Shown in pieces: positions 1 to 7,823 of a stretch of DNA of 64,000 nt; position 1 is the first letter of the stretch, and every line of letters begins with the position of its first letter. The position numbers were made by a program, and so were the translations under genes. The notes under the pieces were generated by a model. It searched no databases. It worked only from the letters and a program-made list of their open reading frames with translations, and was not told the origin of the DNA. This DNA is from Saprospiraceae bacterium (lineage in GTDB: Bacteria > Bacteroidota > Bacteroidia > Chitinophagales > Saprospiraceae): NCBI GenBank assembly GCA_027080725.1, contig JALWRC010000080.1, positions 1 through 64,000 on the forward strand, in the 5' to 3' direction.

Positions 1-2
1 CA

Positions 3-473
3 ACTGACAAGGCAAAATTTCGAGTGAGTTCATATTTCCTACATGATAACCACCCCGACCTTACTCCCTTCAGTCATAAAAATAAGCACTTTTCTGGCGG
101 GCACTATGTAATCGTAGGCAATCATCGATTTGATTTTAGTTCTTGTACTCTCAATAAAGATATATTTGGAAAGAATATTATTTCGGCTTTTAGCTTTGAA
201 GCAAAGAACGATATCCTTTCAATAAACCACTTGTATTTGAAGCGCAAAGTGAGCAACGTCTCCAAGCCCATTTGGTCTGTTAAAGATAACACAAGCGCAT
301 CTTTTGGATATCAAGTTGTGTCACTGGTTACCCCCCCATTGATAAAAAAAACAAATCAAATTGATGGAAAGGAATGGATTGAATTTGAAATAAGCGATGT
401 TACCCTCAAGGATGTCCAGGATGGCAGGGAGATTCAACATTGCCGTCTTTACTACTTTGCCCCATTACAATAA
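3..473 (+). CDS. Unrecognised protein, 5' end cut by window edge
   Basis: The reading frame is open from base 3 to a TAA at 471-473, so at least 156 residues are visible. A GTG at 24 could serve as a start, but the open frame upstream suggests the true start lies outside the window. The visible part is a soluble, mixed-composition protein with many aromatic and Lys residues and no signal peptide or membrane segment. I do not recognise a family. It is followed 12 bases later by an ECF sigma factor gene and may share its transcript. Confidence 0.55.
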   Translation, partial: TDKAKFRVSSYFLHDNHPDLTPFSHKNKHFSGGHYVIVGNHRFDFSSCTLNKDIFGKNIISAFSFEAKNDILSINHLYLKRKVSNVSKPIWSVKDNTSASFGYQVVSLVTPPLIKKTNQIDGKEWIEFEISDVTLKDVQDGREIQHCRLYYFAPLQ

Positions 474-485
474 AGCATCGAATAA

Positions 486-1058
486 GTGAAATTGGCTGAA
501 GAAAAGATACTTTCCATAGTGAAAGGTTGTAAGAGAGGGCAAGGGTCTTCACAGCGAGAATTATTCCGGCTGTATGCTCCTAAAGTGATGAGCATGTGTC
601 GCCGGTATTCCTCCAATAACGAAATGGCAAAGGACGTAATGCAAGAGTGTTTCATACAGGTTTTTTCTTCAATAGATCAGTATTGCGAAGCATCTGGAAT
701 CTTTGAAGGATGGTTACATACGGTATCACAAAGGACGATATGGCGCGTGGTAAAAAGGGATTGGGGAGAGAAAACTATTTATAGTGAACAAACGGAAAAC
801 ACGACATTCACAGTGGAGCCGGATGCCTTTGCAAAATTGTCGAATGATGAAATTATCGGTGAGATACAAAAACTACCAATAGGATACAAGACCGTTCTCA
901 ATATGTATGTTTTTGAAAGTCTGAGTCATAAGGAAATCGCTGAAATATTGGGAATTGAAGAAAATAGTTCACGATCCCAGCTGGCTCGGGCCAGACAGCT
1001 CTTAAAAAGAAAAATAGAAGCAAAAAATAAAACAAGTTATGTCAAAAATACCCTTTGA
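486..1058 (+). CDS. ECF-type RNA polymerase sigma factor
   Basis: A 190-residue protein with the two-domain layout of extracytoplasmic-function sigma factors. Region 2 lies at about residues 24-90, with the usual helix rich in acidic and aromatic residues (DVMQECFIQVF). Region 4 lies at about 120-175 and includes an HKEIAEILG-type helix-turn-helix followed by SQLARARQLLKR. It should direct core RNA polymerase to a small regulon. The start is GTG at 486. Its last 20 bases overlap the next gene, which has one membrane segment and is a likely anti-sigma partner, so this is probably a translationally coupled sigma/anti-sigma pair. Confidence 0.88.
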   Translation: MKLAEEKILSIVKGCKRGQGSSQRELFRLYAPKVMSMCRRYSSNNEMAKDVMQECFIQVFSSIDQYCEASGIFEGWLHTVSQRTIWRVVKRDWGEKTIYSEQTENTTFTVEPDAFAKLSNDEIIGEIQKLPIGYKTVLNMYVFESLSHKEIAEILGIEENSSRSQLARARQLLKRKIEAKNKTSYVKNTL

Positions 1059-2454
1059 TGACTGGTTATTTGATCGACTTAACGATCACGATTCTCCTTT
1101 GGATTTGAATACCGAATGGGAAGCGCTTGCCCCTATGATTGGCAAGAAGGAGGAGAAGAGAAAGAGAATCTTCCTGTGGTGGATTCTCGGGACGGCGGCA
1201 GCTATGTTAGTGCTTTGGATTGTTATGGGGCAAAGAACATCTACTCGATCTCCCTATTCTCAAGCTATTCAGATACCGCAATCGAAACAAGATATTCAAC
1301 CCTCATCCACATTCATTCATCCATCTCAAACCATATCTTCATCTAGCTCTAAAGGCAAACGTATATCTGATGAAACCCCAAAGTCAAAGGATACAAATAG
1401 TAATTTGGCAGAGGGTATATCGACCAATAATAACTCTATGTATTACCGGAATCTTAGAAAATCATTAGATAGTAAGAGTCATTACAAGAATCATCCGTTC
1501 ATACGGAAACAATCCACCATTTCATACCAAAAAGCTACAAATAACTCGCGACAGAATAAAATAATATTGTCACCTAAAATGTCGCGGAATTCTTCCTTGG
1601 TTAATATGGATAAAATACCAATAGTTTCTTCTTTGGTCCCTATGCAGTCTAAGGTAGAATATAGATCAAATCTCGATATTCAGAGAATCACCACTAAGCC
1701 GGACATGCAATTTAGTACAGTGACTCAAAGGAGTATATCTTACTTGACTACTGCCATTCTTCTGGGCGGATATACCCGGAGTTTTAAATCAAACAGCGAA
1801 CAGGCGAAAAGATACATCGCACAAAAAGACCAAACAGAAAGATTATTAGAAGCTTTGGGTATAGAAGTAACCTATCACAAAGCGCTCTTTCAATCTGATT
1901 GGCATATAGGGATGGGGCTCGGAGTCCAGCAAGATAATTTTCAGTTGTATCAAAACTTTAGAGATACTATAGACAAGCGGTTTGATCATCATCCGACAGA
2001 AGTGAAAGTTTCACGTGACTTGACGCAATCAATCTCTAAATACGATGATGTGAGAGGGAAAGCCGTTTATTATGTCCATCGTAGGATAAATGGTTATCGA
2101 AGAGTGCTCTACATTCCTTTTGACATTACTTACAGTAAGGCAATATCCCTTCGACATCGCATAGGGTTTTCCGTAGGTGGCGCATTAGGGCTCAAGACCT
2201 CGTACTTCGGTCAGGTTGTTCCGAATTTGGAACACAATATATGGACTGTAAATTACAAACAAACCATCGAACAAAAACTGACATCAAGTTACTATTTCGA
2301 CATAAAATATAGCTACAAGTTTCTTCAAAGAGCTACAATTTTTGTCGGACTGAGGTATCAATCAGAGATAAGCGGCGATGAGGGGACGACCTTTCGCTGG
2401 CAAGAAAATAGAAAGTACTTATTTCTCAATGCAGGTGCAAAAGTATATCTGTAA
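1039..2454 (+). CDS. Anti-sigma-like membrane protein with barrel-like C-terminal region
   Basis: 471 residues. Residues 1-40 are charged and cytoplasm-like, with a short DDWLFDRLN-type segment. Residues about 44-64 form one strong membrane helix (FLWWILGTAAAMLVLWIVMG). Then comes a Ser/Thr/Asn/Lys-rich low-complexity linker to about residue 235. The last about 230 residues alternate polar and hydrophobic residues, with repeated Gly/aromatic strands and a strand-like C-terminus ending in KVYL, resembling outer-membrane beta-barrel proteins of Bacteroidota. The 20-base overlap with the ECF sigma gene supports an anti-sigma role for the N-terminus. Seen: one membrane helix, long linker, strand-rich tail. 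Inferred: the protein may span the periplasm. A copy of the dispersed TATGAAATG motif lies inside the gene at 1518-1526 (minus orientation). Confidence 0.6.
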   Translation: MSKIPFDDWLFDRLNDHDSPLDLNTEWEALAPMIGKKEEKRKRIFLWWILGTAAAMLVLWIVMGQRTSTRSPYSQAIQIPQSKQDIQPSSTFIHPSQTISSSSSKGKRISDETPKSKDTNSNLAEGISTNNNSMYYRNLRKSLDSKSHYKNHPFIRKQSTISYQKATNNSRQNKIILSPKMSRNSSLVNMDKIPIVSSLVPMQSKVEYRSNLDIQRITTKPDMQFSTVTQRSISYLTTAILLGGYTRSFKSNSEQAKRYIAQKDQTERLLEALGIEVTYHKALFQSDWHIGMGLGVQQDNFQLYQNFRDTIDKRFDHHPTEVKVSRDLTQSISKYDDVRGKAVYYVHRRINGYRRVLYIPFDITYSKAISLRHRIGFSVGGALGLKTSYFGQVVPNLEHNIWTVNYKQTIEQKLTSSYYFDIKYSYKFLQRATIFVGLRYQSEISGDEGTTFRWQENRKYLFLNAGAKVYL

Positions 2455-2518
2455 TATATCAACATGTTGTTATTTTTTCTTAGAGTATTTAAACAATATT
2501 TAATTAAAATCAATTATT

Positions 2519-4996
2519 ATGAAAACAACTATCAACCCTGTTTATTTAAGCTATAACCTATTGGTAGTGCTATTAGCCTACTTTATACACCCTCAGATTT
2601 CAATAGGGCAGTGCAGAGATACTTCCCTTATGGTATGTAATAGTGAAATCAATTTAAGCCTCAATGCTGGGGACTCTATTCCTCTTAAGGCGAGTATGTT
2701 TCTGGTGGGAACAGATCTTTGCCCGGACGACTCATTCAATATTATTGTTAATATAAACAATAAAGATATTTATAACCCTATCGTTACGGCTTCTTTTCCA
2801 AGAAGTACATTTGTACAAGTACAAAGAAAATCTACGAAGAATAGCTGTTGGAGTTCTCTTTTACTAAGAGTTTGTACCAGTGGTGCTATTCCTGACCTAG
2901 TATGTCCTCCTGATTCAGCTTTTCCATGCACCACGAGCAGGAGTCCATTTCAATTAGGATTCCCTTTAGATTCCGGAGTATACCAATTTAGCGTGGGTGT
3001 TGGCAATCATTATAGTGCGACTAAATGTGATACATGTGGGGAATTGGATTTAGTTTACAACGACAAGGTGACAACCTTTAATTGTAAAGATCCATATGAG
3101 GCCACTTACGAAAGAACATGGACTATAAGTGGTTGTTCTGGCGCTAGTAAAACGTGTACTCAGATTATTCATTTTAAGCATGACAATATTCCGGATGATG
3201 TCGGATTGCACAATTATGACGATGTTGACCGACCTAAGTTAGATTGTTTTGGTTCTTGGAAGAAAACAAAGGGAGGGGCGCCTACGCCTCAATTCACGGG
3301 GTTTCCGAATACAAAAAGATGTAGTTTTATTGGTACTACTTTTACTGATGTTGTCTTTATAGGAGACTGCAATCAACCCAAGAAAGTACTCCGCAAATGG
3401 ATACTGGTCAATTGGTGCACCAATGAGGTAAAGGAATTTACCCAATTGCTTTATTTCAAAAACTGTAACAACACTGATACTATTTTGCCGGTTGTAATAT
3501 GTGATGCAAATATTACCATATCTTTAGGAGTAAATGGTACTGCTACAATTAAAGCTACAACACTGGATGATGGAAGCTATGATAATTGTGGAATAGCCAT
3601 ATTTAGTTTTGACCCTGACGGCAAACAGATTACAAAGACCTTTACTAAGGATGATATAGGGTCAAACTATGTTAAGCTGTATGTAACAGATTTTGCCGGA
3701 AATCAAAGTTATTGCATTATTAACATTAATGTCAAAGCTAATGCTAATGCTGGTAACGGCATCATTGCCGGACGATTTCTAGATTATTTTTTGAAGCCGA
3801 CTAAAAAGACGGTTCCCTTGGTCGTCGAAGCAGTTGACAAGAATTTTAATAATCTCCATCCGTTTGAATGCTCCCTACCTAAAGCCACCAAAGCAAGTTA
3901 CTCATTTTGCTCAGAGGAGGATAACATTAGAACACCCATCTACTTTGACGCCCACACAAATAAGGTGGACAAGAATACATTGAACGGATTATCCTCTTTA
4001 GATTTTGTTATAATGGTTCAGTATTTGTTAGGCTTAAAAGAGTTTAATAAGATTCAACACTTTGTAGCTGATATTAACTGCTCCGGCGGAGTAAATGTTA
4101 CGGATCTTGTCTGGCTTAAAAAAAGAATATTAGGCCAAAAGAATTCTTTTCCCTGCGGTGACTACAAGATTCTTGAAGCAGACAGCGTAAACGTAAGGGA
4201 ATTTTCTACCCATACTATTAATTCACTTCCAGATTATCAATTAGATATGGTTCCCGTTAGAATGGGGGATGTGAGTGGCAATTGGAACCTGACACAAGAT
4301 GGTAAGATTAAAAATCGTTCCGGCAATGTTGTGGATATGTACCTTGAAGAACAAACATTCACCAAAGGTGAAAAGTATGATGTTTGGTTAAAAATCGAAA
4401 AGCCATTAAACTTTGCCGCTGCCCAACTTTCTATAGGATATGATCCTAAAGCCATCCACATTTTCGGAGTACAATCTCCTTTTATCAAGTCGTCTAATTT
4501 AACGTATTTAGTAGCGAATGAGCAATTGCGACTGTTTATCTCTGACGAAGAACTAAAAACATTGAAAGTTCAAGACAGTTGGTTGAAAATATCATTTAAA
4601 GCGACACAGAGTGGAAAGCTCACTGATTTTTTCTATGATAATAAAGAGTTTGCCAGCCTGTATGTAGATGATGATATTCAAGAAAACTCCATTCATATCA
4701 ATTTTGGTCCCAGAGTGGCTACTTCAGACCTGAACTTTGATATTAAGCCCTTGGTAGCACCCAATCCATTTAGGAACAAGATTAATATCGACCTAATGGG
4801 GCAAGCTACAGAGCGAGGATTGATAGAAATGTTTGACCTCAGTGGCCGTAAGGTTATAAGTCAAAAGATTGATAAGAATCAAAACAACATCGAGCTAAAT
4901 CTCGAGCAAACGAGCCCCAATTTACAAGGCATGTACTACCTCAAAATTACAGTAGGATCAAAGCTGTATATCCACAAAGTGGTACGGTCGAAATAG
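2519..4996 (+). CDS. Secreted T9SS cargo protein with dockerin-like and cohesin-like regions
   Basis: 825 residues. A signal peptide covers about residues 1-31, ending near SIGQC. The N-terminal half is Cys-rich and includes an HYR/Ig-like repeat region near residues 325-410 (DGSYDNCGIAIFSF, VTDFAGNQSYC). Near residues 490-545 two calcium-loop/helix units resemble a type I dockerin (LDFVIMVQYLLG and ADINCSGGVNVTDLVWLKK). Residues about 615-725 resemble a cohesin-like fold (FAAAQLSIGYDP). The last about 80 residues are a T9SS type A sorting domain (APNPF, MFDLSGRKV, GMYYLKI). Export to the cell surface by the Por system is expected; the substrate is unknown. It lies 64 bases after the anti-sigma-like gene and may belong to that regulon. 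Confidence 0.75.
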   Translation: MKTTINPVYLSYNLLVVLLAYFIHPQISIGQCRDTSLMVCNSEINLSLNAGDSIPLKASMFLVGTDLCPDDSFNIIVNINNKDIYNPIVTASFPRSTFVQVQRKSTKNSCWSSLLLRVCTSGAIPDLVCPPDSAFPCTTSRSPFQLGFPLDSGVYQFSVGVGNHYSATKCDTCGELDLVYNDKVTTFNCKDPYEATYERTWTISGCSGASKTCTQIIHFKHDNIPDDVGLHNYDDVDRPKLDCFGSWKKTKGGAPTPQFTGFPNTKRCSFIGTTFTDVVFIGDCNQPKKVLRKWILVNWCTNEVKEFTQLLYFKNCNNTDTILPVVICDANITISLGVNGTATIKATTLDDGSYDNCGIAIFSFDPDGKQITKTFTKDDIGSNYVKLYVTDFAGNQSYCIININVKANANAGNGIIAGRFLDYFLKPTKKTVPLVVEAVDKNFNNLHPFECSLPKATKASYSFCSEEDNIRTPIYFDAHTNKVDKNTLNGLSSLDFVIMVQYLLGLKEFNKIQHFVADINCSGGVNVTDLVWLKKRILGQKNSFPCGDYKILEADSVNVREFSTHTINSLPDYQLDMVPVRMGDVSGNWNLTQDGKIKNRSGNVVDMYLEEQTFTKGEKYDVWLKIEKPLNFAAAQLSIGYDPKAIHIFGVQSPFIKSSNLTYLVANEQLRLFISDEELKTLKVQDSWLKISFKATQSGKLTDFFYDNKEFASLYVDDDIQENSIHINFGPRVATSDLNFDIKPLVAPNPFRNKINIDLMGQATERGLIEMFDLSGRKVISQKIDKNQNNIELNLEQTSPNLQGMYYLKITVGSKLYIHKVVRSK

Positions 4997-5093
4997 TGCT
5001 CCTGGAATGAAATAGCCGATGATATCCACTCCTCTAGTTATTATTTATCTGCGCGGAGCATAAATAATACTATAAATTCCCATTTGATATCTA

Positions 5094-5125
5094 AAAGCGC
5101 TGCAATTACTGCAGCGCTTTTTTTA
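5094..5125 (+). terminator. Rho-independent terminator
   Basis: Perfect 11-base-pair stem (AAAGCGCTGCA at 5094-5104 pairing with 5110-5120), 5-base loop ATTAC, followed by a T-rich run. It closes the transcript of the sigma factor and dockerin-like gene group. Confidence 0.9.
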
Positions 5126-5188
5126 TTTTGCAGGGTCATTAAACCATGCCGGTTTGTTGGAGTCTTAGACGTATAATATTTCAATAAC

Positions 5189-5202
5189 TCAACCATTTCA
5201 TA
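5189..5202 (-). repeat. Dispersed motif copy, intergenic (core at 5194-5202)
   Basis: On the minus strand this reads TATGAAATGGTTGA, the full right part of the motif repeated across the window. It sits 3 bases before the ATG of the esterase-like gene, between the upstream terminator and that start codon. Confidence 0.6.
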
Positions 5203-5204
5203 TC

Positions 5205-6689
5205 ATGAAAATCACACCGCGCTTCTTGTCTTTTTTTGTCTTTGTCCTGGCATTACAACTCCATGCTCAGACCTATGACCTGATGGTCGATAATGGGGTA
5301 GGGAGTGGCAGGTATGAAATGGGAGAAAAGGTACATATATTTGCCAATACTCCCAAGCTCAAGACCGTCTTCATCAGATGGGAGGGGGAAGGCAGCCAAT
5401 ACCTTGCATGCCCGGAAGAGTGGTACACCACCTTGGAAGTCCCTAAAGGCTCTGGCGTGACAACTCTGGAGCTCAGACCGGTATTTGACCAATTGAGCCC
5501 AAAAGTGAAAGTCAAATTTGACTCCGTTTTACTTTGGGGAGAGAGAAATGAAGATCCCTCCACTCGATTTCGCATGAAAAAGCCTGCATATGTTGTGTTT
5601 CCCGGGACGAAGCCCAAAGGCTGTGTCTTTATTTTTCACGGTACCGGTGGAAGTGCACACTCGTTCTTTCAAAAATACGACATGATTACCCTCCTCCAGG
5701 ATTTGGCGTATCACAATTATGCCGCTTTCGTCCTCAGCAGCAATGAGACGGATTTGGGCGATCAAAATGGCAACGACGACATCCAATGGTTGAGTCGTAA
5801 AAACAGGTACACGACCGATAACAACATAGACCTGTTCAATATCAATGAGTGGAAAAAGATGCTCATCAGCCAATACCACTTAGAAGACGTACCCTTCTTC
5901 TCCTTTGGCGTATCCAACGGTGCCAACTTCGGAGACCTGTGCTCGGCTTCTTTGGACTTTAACGCCACAGCGCATATGGTGGCCCACGGAAGTTACCAGC
6001 TCTTCCTCAACCATCCCAATATGAAGCCCCATATCTGGTTGCAGGCGCGCAATGACAATCATCCACAGGCAGATCCGTCCATTGCCTTAGCCAATCACAA
6101 AGTTCTTATTAAAAGGGGAATCCCTTCCGAATGGCACTGGTTGGACAAATCTCCTATTTATCCCACCAGATTCACCCGCTCTATCAATGGTATTGACGAA
6201 AAACTCTCTAGAAAAATATTCAATACCATCAAGTCCATCGGCTGGCTGGATAAGGAGGGTTTTTTGACGTACGATGCCATATCCAGGGATTCCTTTAAGG
6301 TTTTGTTTTCAAAGATTCATCTCAAGGGCAAGCAGCAAAAGGATGTTCAGGAACAATTTAAAGTTGCCAATGCTGAACATGGTGCTGAGGGGAATTTTAA
6401 CAAAAAAATTATTGCCTTCTTTGACCGGTTTTTAAGTCCATCGACAGCCGTCAAAACTCCCAAAAGGAGCCTTAATATCCATGTCTTCCCCAGTCCCTGT
6501 ACCAGATATCTGAAGGTGTATGGCGAGGCCAATGTTGAAACATATCAGATATTTGATGCCAAGGGCAATGCGGTTACCAAAGACGCCTATCATGAATCTA
6601 TTGATGTAACAGAGCTGCCATCGGGATATTATTTTATACAAATCAAAACAGATGAAGGTACTACCACAAAGCGATTTATAAAATCGTAG
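5205..6689 (+). CDS. Secreted esterase-like alpha/beta hydrolase with T9SS sorting domain
   Basis: 494 residues. The signal peptide ends near residue 22 (LQLHAQ). A Bacteroidota-type beta domain is followed by a hydrolase region: an HGTGGSAHS oxyanion-type loop near residue 146 and a nucleophile-elbow-like GVSNG near residue 236, as in esterases and PHB-depolymerase-like proteins. A candidate His lies in HGAEG near residue 391. The last about 70 residues form a T9SS sorting domain (FPSPC, FDAKGN, LPSGYYFIQI). It is probably exported and surface-attached or released; the ester substrate cannot be named. A dispersed TATGAAATG copy lies in the coding sequence at 5313-5321. Confidence 0.7.
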   Translation: MKITPRFLSFFVFVLALQLHAQTYDLMVDNGVGSGRYEMGEKVHIFANTPKLKTVFIRWEGEGSQYLACPEEWYTTLEVPKGSGVTTLELRPVFDQLSPKVKVKFDSVLLWGERNEDPSTRFRMKKPAYVVFPGTKPKGCVFIFHGTGGSAHSFFQKYDMITLLQDLAYHNYAAFVLSSNETDLGDQNGNDDIQWLSRKNRYTTDNNIDLFNINEWKKMLISQYHLEDVPFFSFGVSNGANFGDLCSASLDFNATAHMVAHGSYQLFLNHPNMKPHIWLQARNDNHPQADPSIALANHKVLIKRGIPSEWHWLDKSPIYPTRFTRSINGIDEKLSRKIFNTIKSIGWLDKEGFLTYDAISRDSFKVLFSKIHLKGKQQKDVQEQFKVANAEHGAEGNFNKKIIAFFDRFLSPSTAVKTPKRSLNIHVFPSPCTRYLKVYGEANVETYQIFDAKGNAVTKDAYHESIDVTELPSGYYFIQIKTDEGTTTKRFIKS

Positions 6690-6790
6690 TATTGAAGAAA
6701 AAGAAAAAAATAGACCGAATCAGGCAGCGTTTTGTCAATTGGAAGCATTTATACAGAGACAGACTTTTCAAAACCATTAAATGCTTCGAC

Positions 6791-7579
6791 ATGAACTTTC
6801 GCATATTAACCCTTTTATTTGTCCTTACTACCCTGATTTCTTCCTGCAAGAAAACATGTAATGACCCAAATTCTATCAACTTTGACAAAGAGGGAGCCTG
6901 TCTCTATGCCGATTCGAGTCAAAGGAATTTGGTACTCAAGGTAACCGCAGCATGGTGTAAACCATGTGGGTCATATGGAATCAGACAAATGAACAGTCTG
7001 CTCAGAAGGAACGCCTCGTTAATAGGTCTTGCCATACATAGACAAGACGTCATGAGTTCCGATGTGGGAGATGAGTTTATAAAGTACGCACGCAATACCT
7101 CCGTACCCTCTTTTTACTTCGATGGAAAGAGTAGAACCTTGCCTCAAAATCAAAATACAACTGCCAAAGTAGGCCTCTATTTGGATTGGTCTAAAGAGGG
7201 CAATGAGCTTTCGGTAACTACCTCCATTCAAACCAGGGCCGCCTTAGAAGGCACCTACAACCTTGCCGTCTATTTGGTAGAGGATAGTCATGTTGCCGCC
7301 CAAAAAGCCTCTGATCATACTGCAAGGCCCGATTTGGAATACAATAATGGCACCTATCCTGCCTTCGAACACAATCACGTATTACGGGGTGAGGCTACCG
7401 GTAAGATGTTTGGTGAGCAAATAATATCTGATGGATTGAGTAGCGGAGAAGTGATGAACTTTGACAAAAAGCTTACCATTAATGAAAAAATAACCGGCAC
7501 GGTGTATCCCGTAGTTGCCGTTTGGAAAAAAGAGGGAGCGAGTTATGTCCTGGAAAATGTTATCAGCGGAAAGGAATAA
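6791..7579 (+). CDS. Omp28-like lipoprotein with thioredoxin fold
   Basis: The ATG at 6791 is preferred over an upstream TTG at 6692 because it gives a good lipoprotein signal peptide (MNFRILTLLF...LISSC) with a lipobox Cys. A thioredoxin-like domain follows, with the redox motif WCKPCG about 50 residues into the protein. It resembles Omp28-related outer-membrane proteins of Bacteroidota. Total about 262 residues. It lies about 100 bases behind the esterase-like gene on the same strand and may be co-transcribed. The gene is followed by 244 bases before a convergent gene, in which I see no further gene or clear terminator. Confidence 0.68.
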   Translation: MNFRILTLLFVLTTLISSCKKTCNDPNSINFDKEGACLYADSSQRNLVLKVTAAWCKPCGSYGIRQMNSLLRRNASLIGLAIHRQDVMSSDVGDEFIKYARNTSVPSFYFDGKSRTLPQNQNTTAKVGLYLDWSKEGNELSVTTSIQTRAALEGTYNLAVYLVEDSHVAAQKASDHTARPDLEYNNGTYPAFEHNHVLRGEATGKMFGEQIISDGLSSGEVMNFDKKLTINEKITGTVYPVVAVWKKEGASYVLENVISGKE

Positions 7580-7823
7580 TATATCTTTAAGCAGAAGAGA
7601 GGGCGCAGATAAATGATTTCGCGTTGACCAAGCAAAGAAACCAATTATAGTCAAACAATGAGAGTGATTTGAAATGTTTTTCTGTTACCAAACAAAGGGT
7701 CATAAATAATTTTTATTCCTCAATAATAGAGAGTTATCTCAGAGATACATATTCTCAGCGTTTTGATTTTGGGAAAACTATGTAATGAATTTAGTGTTAC
7801 TGTTCTTTTTGGAGTAGTCTCAT

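Noticed and set aside
6692-6790. N-terminal extension of the Omp28-like gene from a TTG
   Set aside because: It would bury the lipoprotein signal peptide; the ATG at 6791 gives the expected start.
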